A stretch of 26,702 nt of DNA, from positions 1 to 26,702 of the forward strand of contig JACQUC010000051.1 of assembly GCA_016210495.1 (NCBI GenBank), given 5' to 3'. The position numbers and the translations under genes are program-made. This DNA comes from Chloroflexota bacterium. GTDB taxonomy: Bacteria > Chloroflexota > FW602-bin22 > JACPRP01. This document shows positions 20,582-26,702 of the stretch, one piece after another. The stretch's first letter is position 1. Each line of letters starts with the position of its first letter. The notes under the pieces are model-generated. The model was not told where the DNA came from and searched no databases. It saw nothing but the letters and a program-made list of their open reading frames with translations.

Positions 20582-22171
20582 TCAAACCTCGACCCTGTTC
20601 TTCGCCAGCTTCTCTCCCGTCTGATAATGCTCCCCTTGGAGCGCCAGCTCCGCCTCGAGCTGGTTTTCCTCTGTCCAATGGCCCAATGAGTACCCGTACC
20701 ACGGCGACTTTGGCGTCAATGCCGGCAGCCCCAGCTCTTCCCAGATCTGCCTGGCGTTCTCCATGAAGTCCTTTCTCGGCAAGCTTACCGGGGGATATGG
20801 CCATTTGGTGGTCGCATCCACCAGCAGGGCGGACGAGCCGCTCGGCGCCGGGTACAGCCGCTCGTCGGTCGAAGCGGTCGGCGGCGCCGCCGACGGGTCC
20901 ATCGTAAAAGATTTCCCCTGGGCGATCTTGATATCTCTGTGCGGCTGCACCCGAAAGCTCATCGCCCAGTTGATGGCGTCCGGATCGCGAGGGTCGATGT
21001 CGTCGTCGACCGCGATGACAATCTTGGGCCACGAGCTCCACAGCGTGATGGCCCCGTTAAGGGCTTGCCACACGTGCGCCGGGTGGTACTTCTTCATTTG
21101 AATCACGCAGTATGCAGCCGCACCCGAGCTCTCGTGAAACACGACATCCAATATCCCGGGAATATTGCAGTCGTATTTCAGGAACTTGTAGTAGGTGGCG
21201 CCGTGGCCGGTCGATCTGATCTTGCTGCTTTCGCTGGGTGGAAACTGGCTGAGGAAGGCGTTGTAAATAGCGTCCCTGCGGTGGGTGATGCAAGTGACCT
21301 CGAAGCAGGGCATGAGCTCGTCAGACCCTACATAGCCGGTAAACTCCCCAAAAGGCGCCTCCCGCTCCATGTAATCCGTCGGCAGGACGCCCTCTATCAC
21401 TATCTCCGCGGTCGCCGGCACCTCGACGTCAACCGTCTTGCACTTGACCAGCTCCACGGGCTCGCCAGCTATGCCCCCCGCCACCGTGTACTCGTCGGTG
21501 CCATAGGGAATCTTCGTCACGCTGACGAAGCTCAGGTTCGGGCTAGCGCCGATGAAGATCGCCGCCTGAAGTGGCATCCCTCTGCGCTTGCACTTCTCCC
21601 ACTGGGTTCGGATGTGCTGCGGGCCGAGGCAGTTGATGCCGGTCCTGATCGGGCCCTTGATCATGGTCCGGTAGTTGCCTATGTTCGTCACGCCCGTTTC
21701 GGGATCCTTGCTGACCCAGTTGGCGTTGGTCAGATACGGAGCATTGTCAAAGCCTGGGGTCGAGATAGGCACAGGGATCTCTGCGAGCCCACCGTGCTCC
21801 AGCAGACCGTCTCCGACATGAATCTCTTCGTGAACTGGGCCACTCTCCACCATCGTCGGTTCCAGGCGATGCCGTTGAGCGTGCGCCCACTTTTCCATAA
21901 TTTCGCTCGGGCTGCACTGCATGCCTAGCGCATACACGTCCGTCGAGGCCGCGTGGCTAGCCACCAGAACCGGCATCCTGTAGCGTGTCCCCTTAACGTC
22001 GACCACATTCTCGAAGAAAAAGGCCTTGCGCTGCTTCTCGGGGAGTCCGCGAAACTGCCACCTGACCAGCGGCATAAGCTCTGCGTCTTTGTTCATCTGC
22101 CTCGCGACCCTGACCAGCTTGCCATTTCGTTCGAGAACCTCGATGTGGTCCCTCAAGTCCCGATAGTACAT
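20582..22171 (-). CDS. UbiD-family (de)carboxylase 4, long form
   Basis: This 529-residue UbiD paralog is about 50 residues longer than the others. The extra length comes mainly from a C-terminal tail of about 45 residues (WYGYSLGHWTEENQ...) and from insertions in the last third. Predicted site residues are N163 and R168 in NIGNYR, H186, E227 in DEYTVAGG, and E271 and E276 in EAPFGEFTGY, where Ala replaces the usual first Gly. All ligands and catalytic residues are therefore kept. The ATG is preceded by CGGGAGGAAGG, directly after the stop of a binding-protein remnant. It lies downstream of two CoA-ligase-like genes and a 2-oxoacid oxidoreductase subunit, so carboxylation or decarboxylation of an aryl acid next to CoA activation is plausible. 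Long UbiD forms occur in several anaerobic aromatic pathways; the substrate is unknown. Confidence 0.92.
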   Translation of the reverse strand: MYYRDLRDHIEVLERNGKLVRVARQMNKDAELMPLVRWQFRGLPEKQRKAFFFENVVDVKGTRYRMPVLVASHAASTDVYALGMQCSPSEIMEKWAHAQRHRLEPTMVESGPVHEEIHVGDGLLEHGGLAEIPVPISTPGFDNAPYLTNANWVSKDPETGVTNIGNYRTMIKGPIRTGINCLGPQHIRTQWEKCKRRGMPLQAAIFIGASPNLSFVSVTKIPYGTDEYTVAGGIAGEPVELVKCKTVDVEVPATAEIVIEGVLPTDYMEREAPFGEFTGYVGSDELMPCFEVTCITHRRDAIYNAFLSQFPPSESSKIRSTGHGATYYKFLKYDCNIPGILDVVFHESSGAAAYCVIQMKKYHPAHVWQALNGAITLWSSWPKIVIAVDDDIDPRDPDAINWAMSFRVQPHRDIKIAQGKSFTMDPSAAPPTASTDERLYPAPSGSSALLVDATTKWPYPPVSLPRKDFMENARQIWEELGLPALTPKSPWYGYSLGHWTEENQLEAELALQGEHYQTGEKLAKNRVEV

Positions 22172-22182
22172 CCTTCCTCCCG

Positions 22183-22299
22183 CTACTTCTGGTACCTGCC
22201 CAGTCTCTGGATAGCATAATCGACGTACTGGTTGTCGATCAGCTTCTTGACGTCGACGGCGCCTTTGATGTCTCCTCTCTTAGTGAAGAAATCGATGGC
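22183..22299 (-). pseudogene. 3' remnant of a substrate-binding-protein gene
   Basis: On the minus strand the frame ending at TAG 22185-22183 reads AIDFFTKRGDIKGAVDVKK, then LIDNQYVDYAIQRLGRYQK. This matches the last 38 residues of the intact lipoprotein at 19300-20493 (EIDWYTKRGDIKQAVPIDK..., DNQYVDYAIQRLGKYQQ) almost position by position. Nothing of the first 350 or so residues remains; upstream the sequence changes abruptly into a CoA-ligase gene start. It ends 11 bases before UbiD 4, repeating the binding-protein-then-UbiD order seen at 4617-7189. Confidence 0.85.
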
Positions 22300-22642
22300 T
22301 TGATGAAGGCCTTCCCGTCGTGCCCGTGGTTTGTACCATCGTCACGACCTCCTTCTCGTCGACGCATAGGATGTCGGCGTAAGGCGGCTTCCCTTCCTCG
22401 ATACATCTTGCCTGACTCGCCCTGAGCTCCGGTTTCTCCGTTAATGGAATCTTGGCAAGATCATCTAATGTACGGACGTCCTCCGGCAGCAGCCCGGCTT
22501 CGTGGAATTTTCGGCGATAGAAGGGCGAGTTCTTCCAAACATACCACACCATCTGCCGCAGCTTCTTTTCCTGGAGCAGGGTAAGCTGCTCCCGGGGCAT
22601 GGTCTCCACCTCTCTGTGCCAATAGACGTCGTCAGACGACAA
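22280..22642 (-). pseudogene. 5' remnant of a phenylacetate-CoA-ligase-like gene
   Basis: The frame opens with TTG at 22642 and encodes about 110 residues closely similar to the start of the intact ligase at 24470-25879 (YWHREVETMPREQLTLLQEK against YWHRDLETMPREQLTVLKEK, and later GKPPYADILCVDEKEVVTMVQ against GKLPYADILCVDHKEVVTMVQ). It stops being ligase just after the ATP-binding loop TTGTTG. One G fewer in the GACGGGGAAGG stretch shifts the frame, and the sequence then passes into the binding-protein tail within about 15 bases (22297-22315). A stop at 22282-22280 ends it after eight unrelated residues. The rest of the ligase, about 350 codons, is gone. Confidence 0.85.
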
Positions 22643-22661
22643 TGGTAATCGCCTGCGGCCT

Positions 22662-22878
22662 TAATGTAGGGGCGAACGCCGTTCGCCCGCACGGTCTATC
22701 GATTGGACGCAGGATGCCGGTCCAGCGCGCGAAACGTCGGCAAGACGTCCGCTGTTCGACGCCCGAGCCGATTTCTCGTATCCGTGTACCAACGACATGG
22801 GCGAACGCCGTTCGCCCCTACATTAATCGCGTCACCGGCCGATGTTCCCTCGATCGGCACTGACCCTGGGATTGATGC
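22662..22878 (-). repeat. Copy B of the ~215-bp noncoding element, inverted relative to copy A
   Basis: The core (22666-22821, 156 bases) is bounded by GTAGGGGCGAAC-GCC-GTTCGCCC (22666-22688) and GGGCGAAC-GCC-GTTCGCCCCTAC (22799-22821). As a reverse complement it lines up with 11561-11775, including the flanking GCATC...CAGTGCCGAT...ATCGGC segment (22822-22878) and the interior blocks GTTGGTAC, CCGACGTTT and CTGGAC. The terminal palindromes are almost unchanged while the interior has diverged. It separates the truncated ligase from the intact one. Nothing coding is seen. Confidence 0.75.
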
Positions 22879-22910
22879 CTTAGCAATCGGCAGAGCGGCC
22901 CTCACCCTAA

Positions 22911-22993
22911 CCCTCTCCCACAGGGAGAGGGGGGCCACCAGACCTTCCATATCGGCCCCGCTGATCCCCTAACCCTCTCCCACAGGGAGAGGG
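22911..22993. repeat. Two copies of a CCCTCTCCC-ACA-GGGAGAGGG palindrome
   Basis: Copies lie at 22911-22931 and 22973-22993, each preceded by CCTAA and 62 bases apart. The second ends 10 bases before the stop of the ligase-like gene at 23004. The CCCTCTCCC/GGGAGAGGG hairpin type is widespread in environmental bacteria; here it may protect or end the leftward mRNA. The remaining bases between 22879 and 23003 show no gene. Confidence 0.9.
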
Positions 22994-23003
22994 GACTGGA
23001 CGG

Positions 23004-24353
23004 CTACACTTCCAACTGCGCCTGAGTCTTGTGTATGTCGTCGTAGAAGGACGCCTTGCTATCATCGTAGAGGCGGTGGCTGCGATGGATATAGCGTGGC
23101 ATCTCTTCGACGGAGCGAGTCTCTATCTCCACGGGCACCCCAAGATCACGCTCGAGGCGCGATGCTATGGCCGATTGCCGGTCCGCGCCGAGCGGATTCA
23201 GCAATACTCGTAAGGAATCTTTGCCGTTGGCGACGATGCGGAAGTTGTCGCCGGCCTCGCCCATTTGCCTCAGAATATCCTCGACGTCGTTGGCGTAGAC
23301 CGGCTTGCCGCGGACAGTAAGCCGCTCGGATAGCCTGTCGACGCCTCGGAGCTTGACGTGGGTGCGCCCGCAAGTGCAGGGCCCCTCGTCAATCGTCGTG
23401 ACGTCCCCCGTGCGATAGCGAAGCAGCGGTAGCCCCTCGCCTTCGAGGTGAGTGATAACCAGCTCGCCCCTCTCGCCCGCACCTACGGGTGCACCGCTAT
23501 CGGGATCGATCACCTCGTAGATCACAGCGTCCTCGAAGCCGTGAAGAGCACCGTCGTCCCGGCCGCAGCCATAGCCCAGAACCCCACCCTCGGTCATCAC
23601 GTATACGTCGATGATGTTGAGATCACCGGCCGCCACTTGCGACCACCGTTCCTTGAGCCTTTGCCTGGTACCCGGAATTGAGTAGCCGGGCTCACCCCAG
23701 CCGAAAATGCTCCTCACGGGCAGGTCCCTGTTCTCCTCCTCTCGGATCACTCCCGATAGGTACTGAGCATAGGTCGGGTAGAGAAAATAGTGCTGGGGCG
23801 GCACCATCTTGGTGATGTAGCGCGCGTTGCGCGCGGCTTTCTCGGCGCCGGTGAAGACCATCGTCGCCCCCAGATCGCACATAGCCCTTGGAATGTAGCC
23901 CATAACGATGTTGTAGCGAGGGTCCTCGGCTATGTATACCTTCTCCGACGCCCTGATTCCACCGGCCCAAAGCGCGCGGATGAGCAGCGAGCCATTCCGG
24001 CGCACATCCCCGTGGCTGGCCATCACGTTGATCCTGTTGGCGGACCGGCTGAAGCTCACGCCTGAGCGTCCCACCAGCGCAGCCTTGTCCAGGCCGATGC
24101 AGTGTACCTGCCCGAACGGCGCGTGCTCCCGCTGATTCCGGACTAGCTCATCCCTGGTCGTAAACGGGAGCCTTTGCAGGTCTTCGACCGACTTTACGGT
24201 CGATGGATCGATCCCGGCTTCCTTGAGCTTCCTTTGGAAGAAGGGAGAGCAGTTGAAAACCTGCCCGACCTTCTTCGCCAGCTTCTCGCCCTGTATCTTG
24301 CGCAAATCCGTCCTGGATAGGACCTCTATTTCGTCCCAATATTTTCTTGCCAT
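23004..24353 (-). CDS. PaaK-like adenylate-forming enzyme with atypical ATP loop
   Basis: This is a 449-residue member of the phenylacetate-CoA ligase-like branch of adenylating enzymes. Family landmarks are GWGEPGYSIPGTRQRLKERW, YVMTEGG, LPLLRYRTGD followed by CTCGRTH, and the hinge region GVDRLSERLTVRGKPVYANDVEDIL. The normal phosphate-binding loop TSGTTGK is replaced by RSGVSFSR (96-103). The C-terminal part also lacks an obvious catalytic Lys loop; it reads EEMPRYIHRSHRLYDD. It may use another nucleotide-binding mode, catalyse only one half-reaction, or be inactive. I start at ATG 24353 (MARKYWDEIEVL) because GGGAGAAAG precedes it; a frame 25 codons longer begins in repeat-like sequence. 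It follows an intact ligase gene in the leftward block. Confidence 0.85.
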   Translation of the reverse strand: MARKYWDEIEVLSRTDLRKIQGEKLAKKVGQVFNCSPFFQRKLKEAGIDPSTVKSVEDLQRLPFTTRDELVRNQREHAPFGQVHCIGLDKAALVGRSGVSFSRSANRINVMASHGDVRRNGSLLIRALWAGGIRASEKVYIAEDPRYNIVMGYIPRAMCDLGATMVFTGAEKAARNARYITKMVPPQHYFLYPTYAQYLSGVIREEENRDLPVRSIFGWGEPGYSIPGTRQRLKERWSQVAAGDLNIIDVYVMTEGGVLGYGCGRDDGALHGFEDAVIYEVIDPDSGAPVGAGERGELVITHLEGEGLPLLRYRTGDVTTIDEGPCTCGRTHVKLRGVDRLSERLTVRGKPVYANDVEDILRQMGEAGDNFRIVANGKDSLRVLLNPLGADRQSAIASRLERDLGVPVEIETRSVEEMPRYIHRSHRLYDDSKASFYDDIHKTQAQLEV

Positions 24354-24429
24354 CTCTTTCTCCCGAGAGACCGAGTGTATTCTGGTAGCATTTGCACAGC
24401 GCGACTGCCTCGGCAGGCGAACGGCCACG

Positions 24430-24448
24430 CGTCCGCCTCAGGCGGACG
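24430..24448. repeat. CGTCCGCCT-C-AGGCGGACG palindrome
   Basis: This 19-base perfect inverted repeat around a single C lies in the 116-base gap between the two leftward ligase-like genes. Confidence 0.85.
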
Positions 24449-24469
24449 GCTACGGGTGCCGCGTCCCCG

Positions 24470-25879
24470 TCAAAACGGCCGGAAGAGCTCGACTCTTTCC
24501 TTGTACTTCTCGCGCGTTTCCGGGTTGCGCAAATCCAGAATCGTCGCCGTTTTCAGGAATGACCGCTCCAGCGTCCCCTGGGGCACGACTTCTACCTCCG
24601 GGGTAAGACCTAGAGCCGTCTTAACCTCTTTGAGCACCAGTTGCCGGAACGCCTCCAGGTCCGTGATTCCTTCGGCGTGCTCGACGCGCACGAGGAATGT
24701 ATCCCTGTTGCTGGCATCTTTGTCCAGGATGATCAGGTACTTGCCCGAGCTGCCGGGGATCTTCTCGACGACGTTGTGGACGTCCGAAGGGAAGAACCGC
24801 AGACTCCGGACCTTCACCATCTCGTCGGCACGACCCATGATCTTGACGATGCGCGCGGCGGTGCGGCCACACTCACAGACGTCGTAGTCCAGCTTCACCA
24901 AGTCGTGGGTCGGACAGCGCAGCAGGGGTGCGGCCTGGCAATCGAGCTCAGTAACCGTGAGGTCCCCGATCTCGCCCGGCCCCACCGGCTCGTGCGTGTC
25001 GGGGTCCAGCACCTCGAAGACGTGGAAATCGTCGGAGATGTGCATACCCGCTTTGTGCACGCACTCGTGGCCCCTGGGCCCGGTCTCGATCTGCCCCCAG
25101 ATGTCGTAGCAATCGCAGCCCCACACCTCCTGGATGCGCGTCCGTAGCGCCGGCACGGCAGTCGGGCCGGCCTCGCCATGCACGAAGATCTTTCTTAGCT
25201 TGAAATCCCGGGGCGGGTCCATCCCGATCTCCCGCGCCAGCTCTCCGAGATAGGTGACGTAAGACGCGGTGCCGTAGAAGGCGGTGACCCCCAGATCACG
25301 CATGGTTTCCAGTTGTTGCCTGGACCTGCCGACGTGGCCCGTGATCACCGTGAAGGGGAAGAACTTCGGGTAGCCCGCCATCGACAGGAAATGCGAGCTA
25401 CCTCCTACTTTCGAGCCTCCGATGCTCCAGCAAAACATCAGCAGATCGTTTCCCCTCAGGCCAGCCGACCACAGGCCGCGCGTGCCCAGGATACCAAAGA
25501 TCATGCTCTGCACGCAGCCGTCGTAGTCGGTCCACGGCTTGATAAAGGCCTTCCCCGTCGTGCCGCTGGTCTGCACCATCGTCACGACCTCCTTGTGATC
25601 CACGCAGAGGATGTCCGCGTAGGGAAGCTTGCCCTCTTCCAGGCACTTCGCCTGGTTACCCCTGATCTCCGGCTTGGTGGTCACCGGTATCTTTCTCAAG
25701 TCGTCAAGCGTGCGGATATCCTCGGGGTGGACCCCCGCCGCCTCAAACTTCCTGCGGTAAAAGGCCGAGTTCTGCCAGACGTACCAGACCATGCGCCGGA
25801 GCCTCTTCTCTTTGAGCACCGTCAGTTGCTCCCTCGGCATGGTCTCTAGGTCCCGGTGCCAGTAAGTATCTTCAAACAT
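24470..25879 (-). CDS. Phenylacetate-CoA ligase-like AMP-dependent aryl/acyl-CoA ligase
   Basis: This is a 469-residue acyl-adenylate-forming ligase of the PaaK type, which turns an aromatic or other carboxylic acid into its CoA thioester with ATP. The phosphate loop TSGTTGK is intact at 104-110. HGEAG and YDIWGQIETGP form the adenine/acyl pocket region, PLLRCPTHDLVKL replaces the usual RY.TGD, and CECGRT, GRADEMVKVRS and the C-terminal domain follow. The N-terminus YWHRDLETMPREQL is typical. GGAAGG precedes the ATG, overlapping the end of the oxidoreductase gene whose stop is four bases upstream, so the two are co-translated. Ligase plus 2-oxoacid:ferredoxin oxidoreductase pairs are known from anaerobic aryl-acetate and aryl-glyoxylate metabolism. 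The actual acid is unknown. Confidence 0.92.
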   Translation of the reverse strand: MFEDTYWHRDLETMPREQLTVLKEKRLRRMVWYVWQNSAFYRRKFEAAGVHPEDIRTLDDLRKIPVTTKPEIRGNQAKCLEEGKLPYADILCVDHKEVVTMVQTSGTTGKAFIKPWTDYDGCVQSMIFGILGTRGLWSAGLRGNDLLMFCWSIGGSKVGGSSHFLSMAGYPKFFPFTVITGHVGRSRQQLETMRDLGVTAFYGTASYVTYLGELAREIGMDPPRDFKLRKIFVHGEAGPTAVPALRTRIQEVWGCDCYDIWGQIETGPRGHECVHKAGMHISDDFHVFEVLDPDTHEPVGPGEIGDLTVTELDCQAAPLLRCPTHDLVKLDYDVCECGRTAARIVKIMGRADEMVKVRSLRFFPSDVHNVVEKIPGSSGKYLIILDKDASNRDTFLVRVEHAEGITDLEAFRQLVLKEVKTALGLTPEVEVVPQGTLERSFLKTATILDLRNPETREKYKERVELFRPF

Positions 25880-25883
25880 GTTT

Positions 25884-26702
25884 TCAGCCTTCCGAGAAAC
25901 CCTTCTCCATCTTGTCGACGATGGCCGTCATCTCGTCAGCGTAGGCCTGAAGCTTTTCGATCTGCTCGTTCGTCACCCCTGTGAAGCGGCGCTGGGCCTT
26001 TATGTATTCCTCGACCGGCAATCGTCTTTCGACCTGCACCGTGCGCTTGAACACCCCATCCTTGTATTCCCACAGCGGGTGCAGCCCGGTTTGCACCGCC
26101 AATCTCGACAGCGTAATGGTCTCGCTGGGATCGTATTTCCAGCTTGTGATGCACGGTGTCAGCACGTGGATCAGGCACGGCTTGCGCCAGAAACCGTTCT
26201 TGATCTTCTTGACGTAGTCCCGGGGATAGGCCGGCGAGGCGGTGGCCACGTGTTGAGCTCCGTTGAAGATGAACATCAGAGGCACGTTCTTCCCCGGTAC
26301 GTCGACCCCCTGCCGCTTCACGTTCGTCCGCGCGCCAACCGGCGTCGTATTCGTGGCGTGGCTACCACTCGACGAGTAGTTCTGATTATCGAAGACGATG
26401 AACATCACTTGCTGTCGCCGCGCAAAGCATCCCGAGAAGTCGTCGAAAGACATGTCGAACAGCCGGCCCTCGCCCGCGAACTCCACGATGTGCTTGTAGT
26501 GGCTGCCGCGCACCTTGAGCGCCCTTTGCACACCCGTCAGGCCACCGCCTTCCAGTCCAAGACCCGCCGACAGGTCTAGCTCCGAGTGGCCACCGCCGCA
26601 GGAGCCGCCAAAGATAAGCGTGTCCTTGTCCATACCGTAAATCGTGGCCGAAGCTATCCGGGAGGCCAGCAACGAGCCGCAGCCACGGCACGCGTTCCCG
26701 CC
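25884..26702 (-). CDS. 2-oxoacid:ferredoxin oxidoreductase beta subunit, TPP-binding (5' end cut by window)
   Basis: The open frame runs through the right edge, so the first 10-25 residues are missing; the visible part is 272 residues. It begins GGNACRGCGSLLASR, the CxxCG cluster motif of PFOR-type beta subunits. A third Cys lies in FGGSCGGG (35) and a fourth in LTPCITSW, giving a [4Fe-4S] ligand set. The thiamine-pyrophosphate region reads AGEGRLFDMSF...VFDNQNYSSSGSHATNTTPVGA, so the usual GDGD is GEGR. Family members decarboxylate pyruvate, indolepyruvate, phenylglyoxylate and similar acids to acyl-CoA and reduce ferredoxin. Partner alpha/gamma genes should lie beyond the right edge. A TTG at 26672 could open a shorter frame but would discard the cluster motif. 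Confidence 0.9.
   Translation of the reverse strand, partial: GGNACRGCGSLLASRIASATIYGMDKDTLIFGGSCGGGHSELDLSAGLGLEGGGLTGVQRALKVRGSHYKHIVEFAGEGRLFDMSFDDFSGCFARRQQVMFIVFDNQNYSSSGSHATNTTPVGARTNVKRQGVDVPGKNVPLMFIFNGAQHVATASPAYPRDYVKKIKNGFWRKPCLIHVLTPCITSWKYDPSETITLSRLAVQTGLHPLWEYKDGVFKRTVQVERRLPVEEYIKAQRRFTGVTNEQIEKLQAYADEMTAIVDKMEKGFSEG

Noticed and set aside
20939..21928. 329-codon plus-strand frame opposite UbiD 4
   Set aside because: Antisense shadow with no recognisable motif.
22280..22642. Treating the ligase remnant as a genuine 120-residue protein
   Set aside because: It breaks off after the ATP loop with a frameshift and eight random residues; only a fifth of the enzyme is left.
24354..24428. 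25-codon N-terminal extension of the second ligase-like protein
   Set aside because: It would start inside palindrome-flanked sequence and the residues are unlike the family; a GGGAGA site precedes ATG 24353.
598..26702. tRNA or rRNA genes
   Set aside because: No cloverleaf with TTCGA-type loop or rRNA-like stretch was seen in the intergenic regions.

Overview
The window looks like a piece of an uncultured, high-GC member of the Chloroflexota, probably anaerobic or at least rich in oxygen-sensitive redox enzymes. The clues are two lipoproteins whose lipobox Cys is followed by long Pro/Thr/Ala linkers of the PTPTPTKAP kind, a protein tail ending YLPVILR, frequent TTG starts behind strong AAGGAGG-type ribosome sites, and many palindromic intergenic repeats. 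The phylum call is inference; there is no rRNA or other marker here.

Left edge (1-1002): a response regulator of the OmpR/PhoB family, cut by the window edge, reads leftward. It diverges from a recognisable promoter (TTGACA-17-TAACAT) that drives the rightward block.

Rightward block (1003-17846): UbiD-family (de)carboxylase 1; an FAD oxidoreductase with a 2[4Fe-4S] ferredoxin; an ABC-type substrate-binding lipoprotein; UbiD 2; UbiD 3; a metal-dependent amidohydrolase; a close enamidase look-alike; a DUF1989 protein; a fused [2Fe-2S]/molybdopterin hydroxylase; a 46-codon scar of a second binding-protein gene; an Old Yellow Enzyme-type barrel; a class I aldolase; and a zinc alcohol dehydrogenase. 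The order of chemistries (Mo hydroxylation, ring reduction by a flavoprotein/ferredoxin pair or the OYE protein, enamide ring opening by the enamidase, then alcohol dehydrogenase and aldolase) resembles anaerobic nicotinate fermentation, here combined with several prenylated-FMN UbiD decarboxylases. The best single hypothesis is a catabolic island for an N-heteroaromatic carboxylate.

Middle (17847-19299): a small leftward pair of conserved-looking unknown genes, a small secreted Gly/Met-rich protein with a clear terminator, and a 3' gene fragment.

Leftward block (19300-26702, read right to left): a 2-oxoacid:ferredoxin oxidoreductase beta subunit (cut by the window edge), two phenylacetate-CoA-ligase-like adenylating enzymes, a chimeric gene remnant (ligase 5' part joined to a binding-protein 3' part), UbiD 4 and a second binding lipoprotein. 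This suggests activation of an aryl or 2-oxo acid to a CoA thioester next to another UbiD step.

The locus is visibly in flux. There are two separate scars of binding-protein genes, one ligase remnant, a family of palindromes with similar outer arms (GTAGGGGCG type) and different self-complementary cores, and one diverged noncoding element of about 215 bp present twice in opposite orientation.
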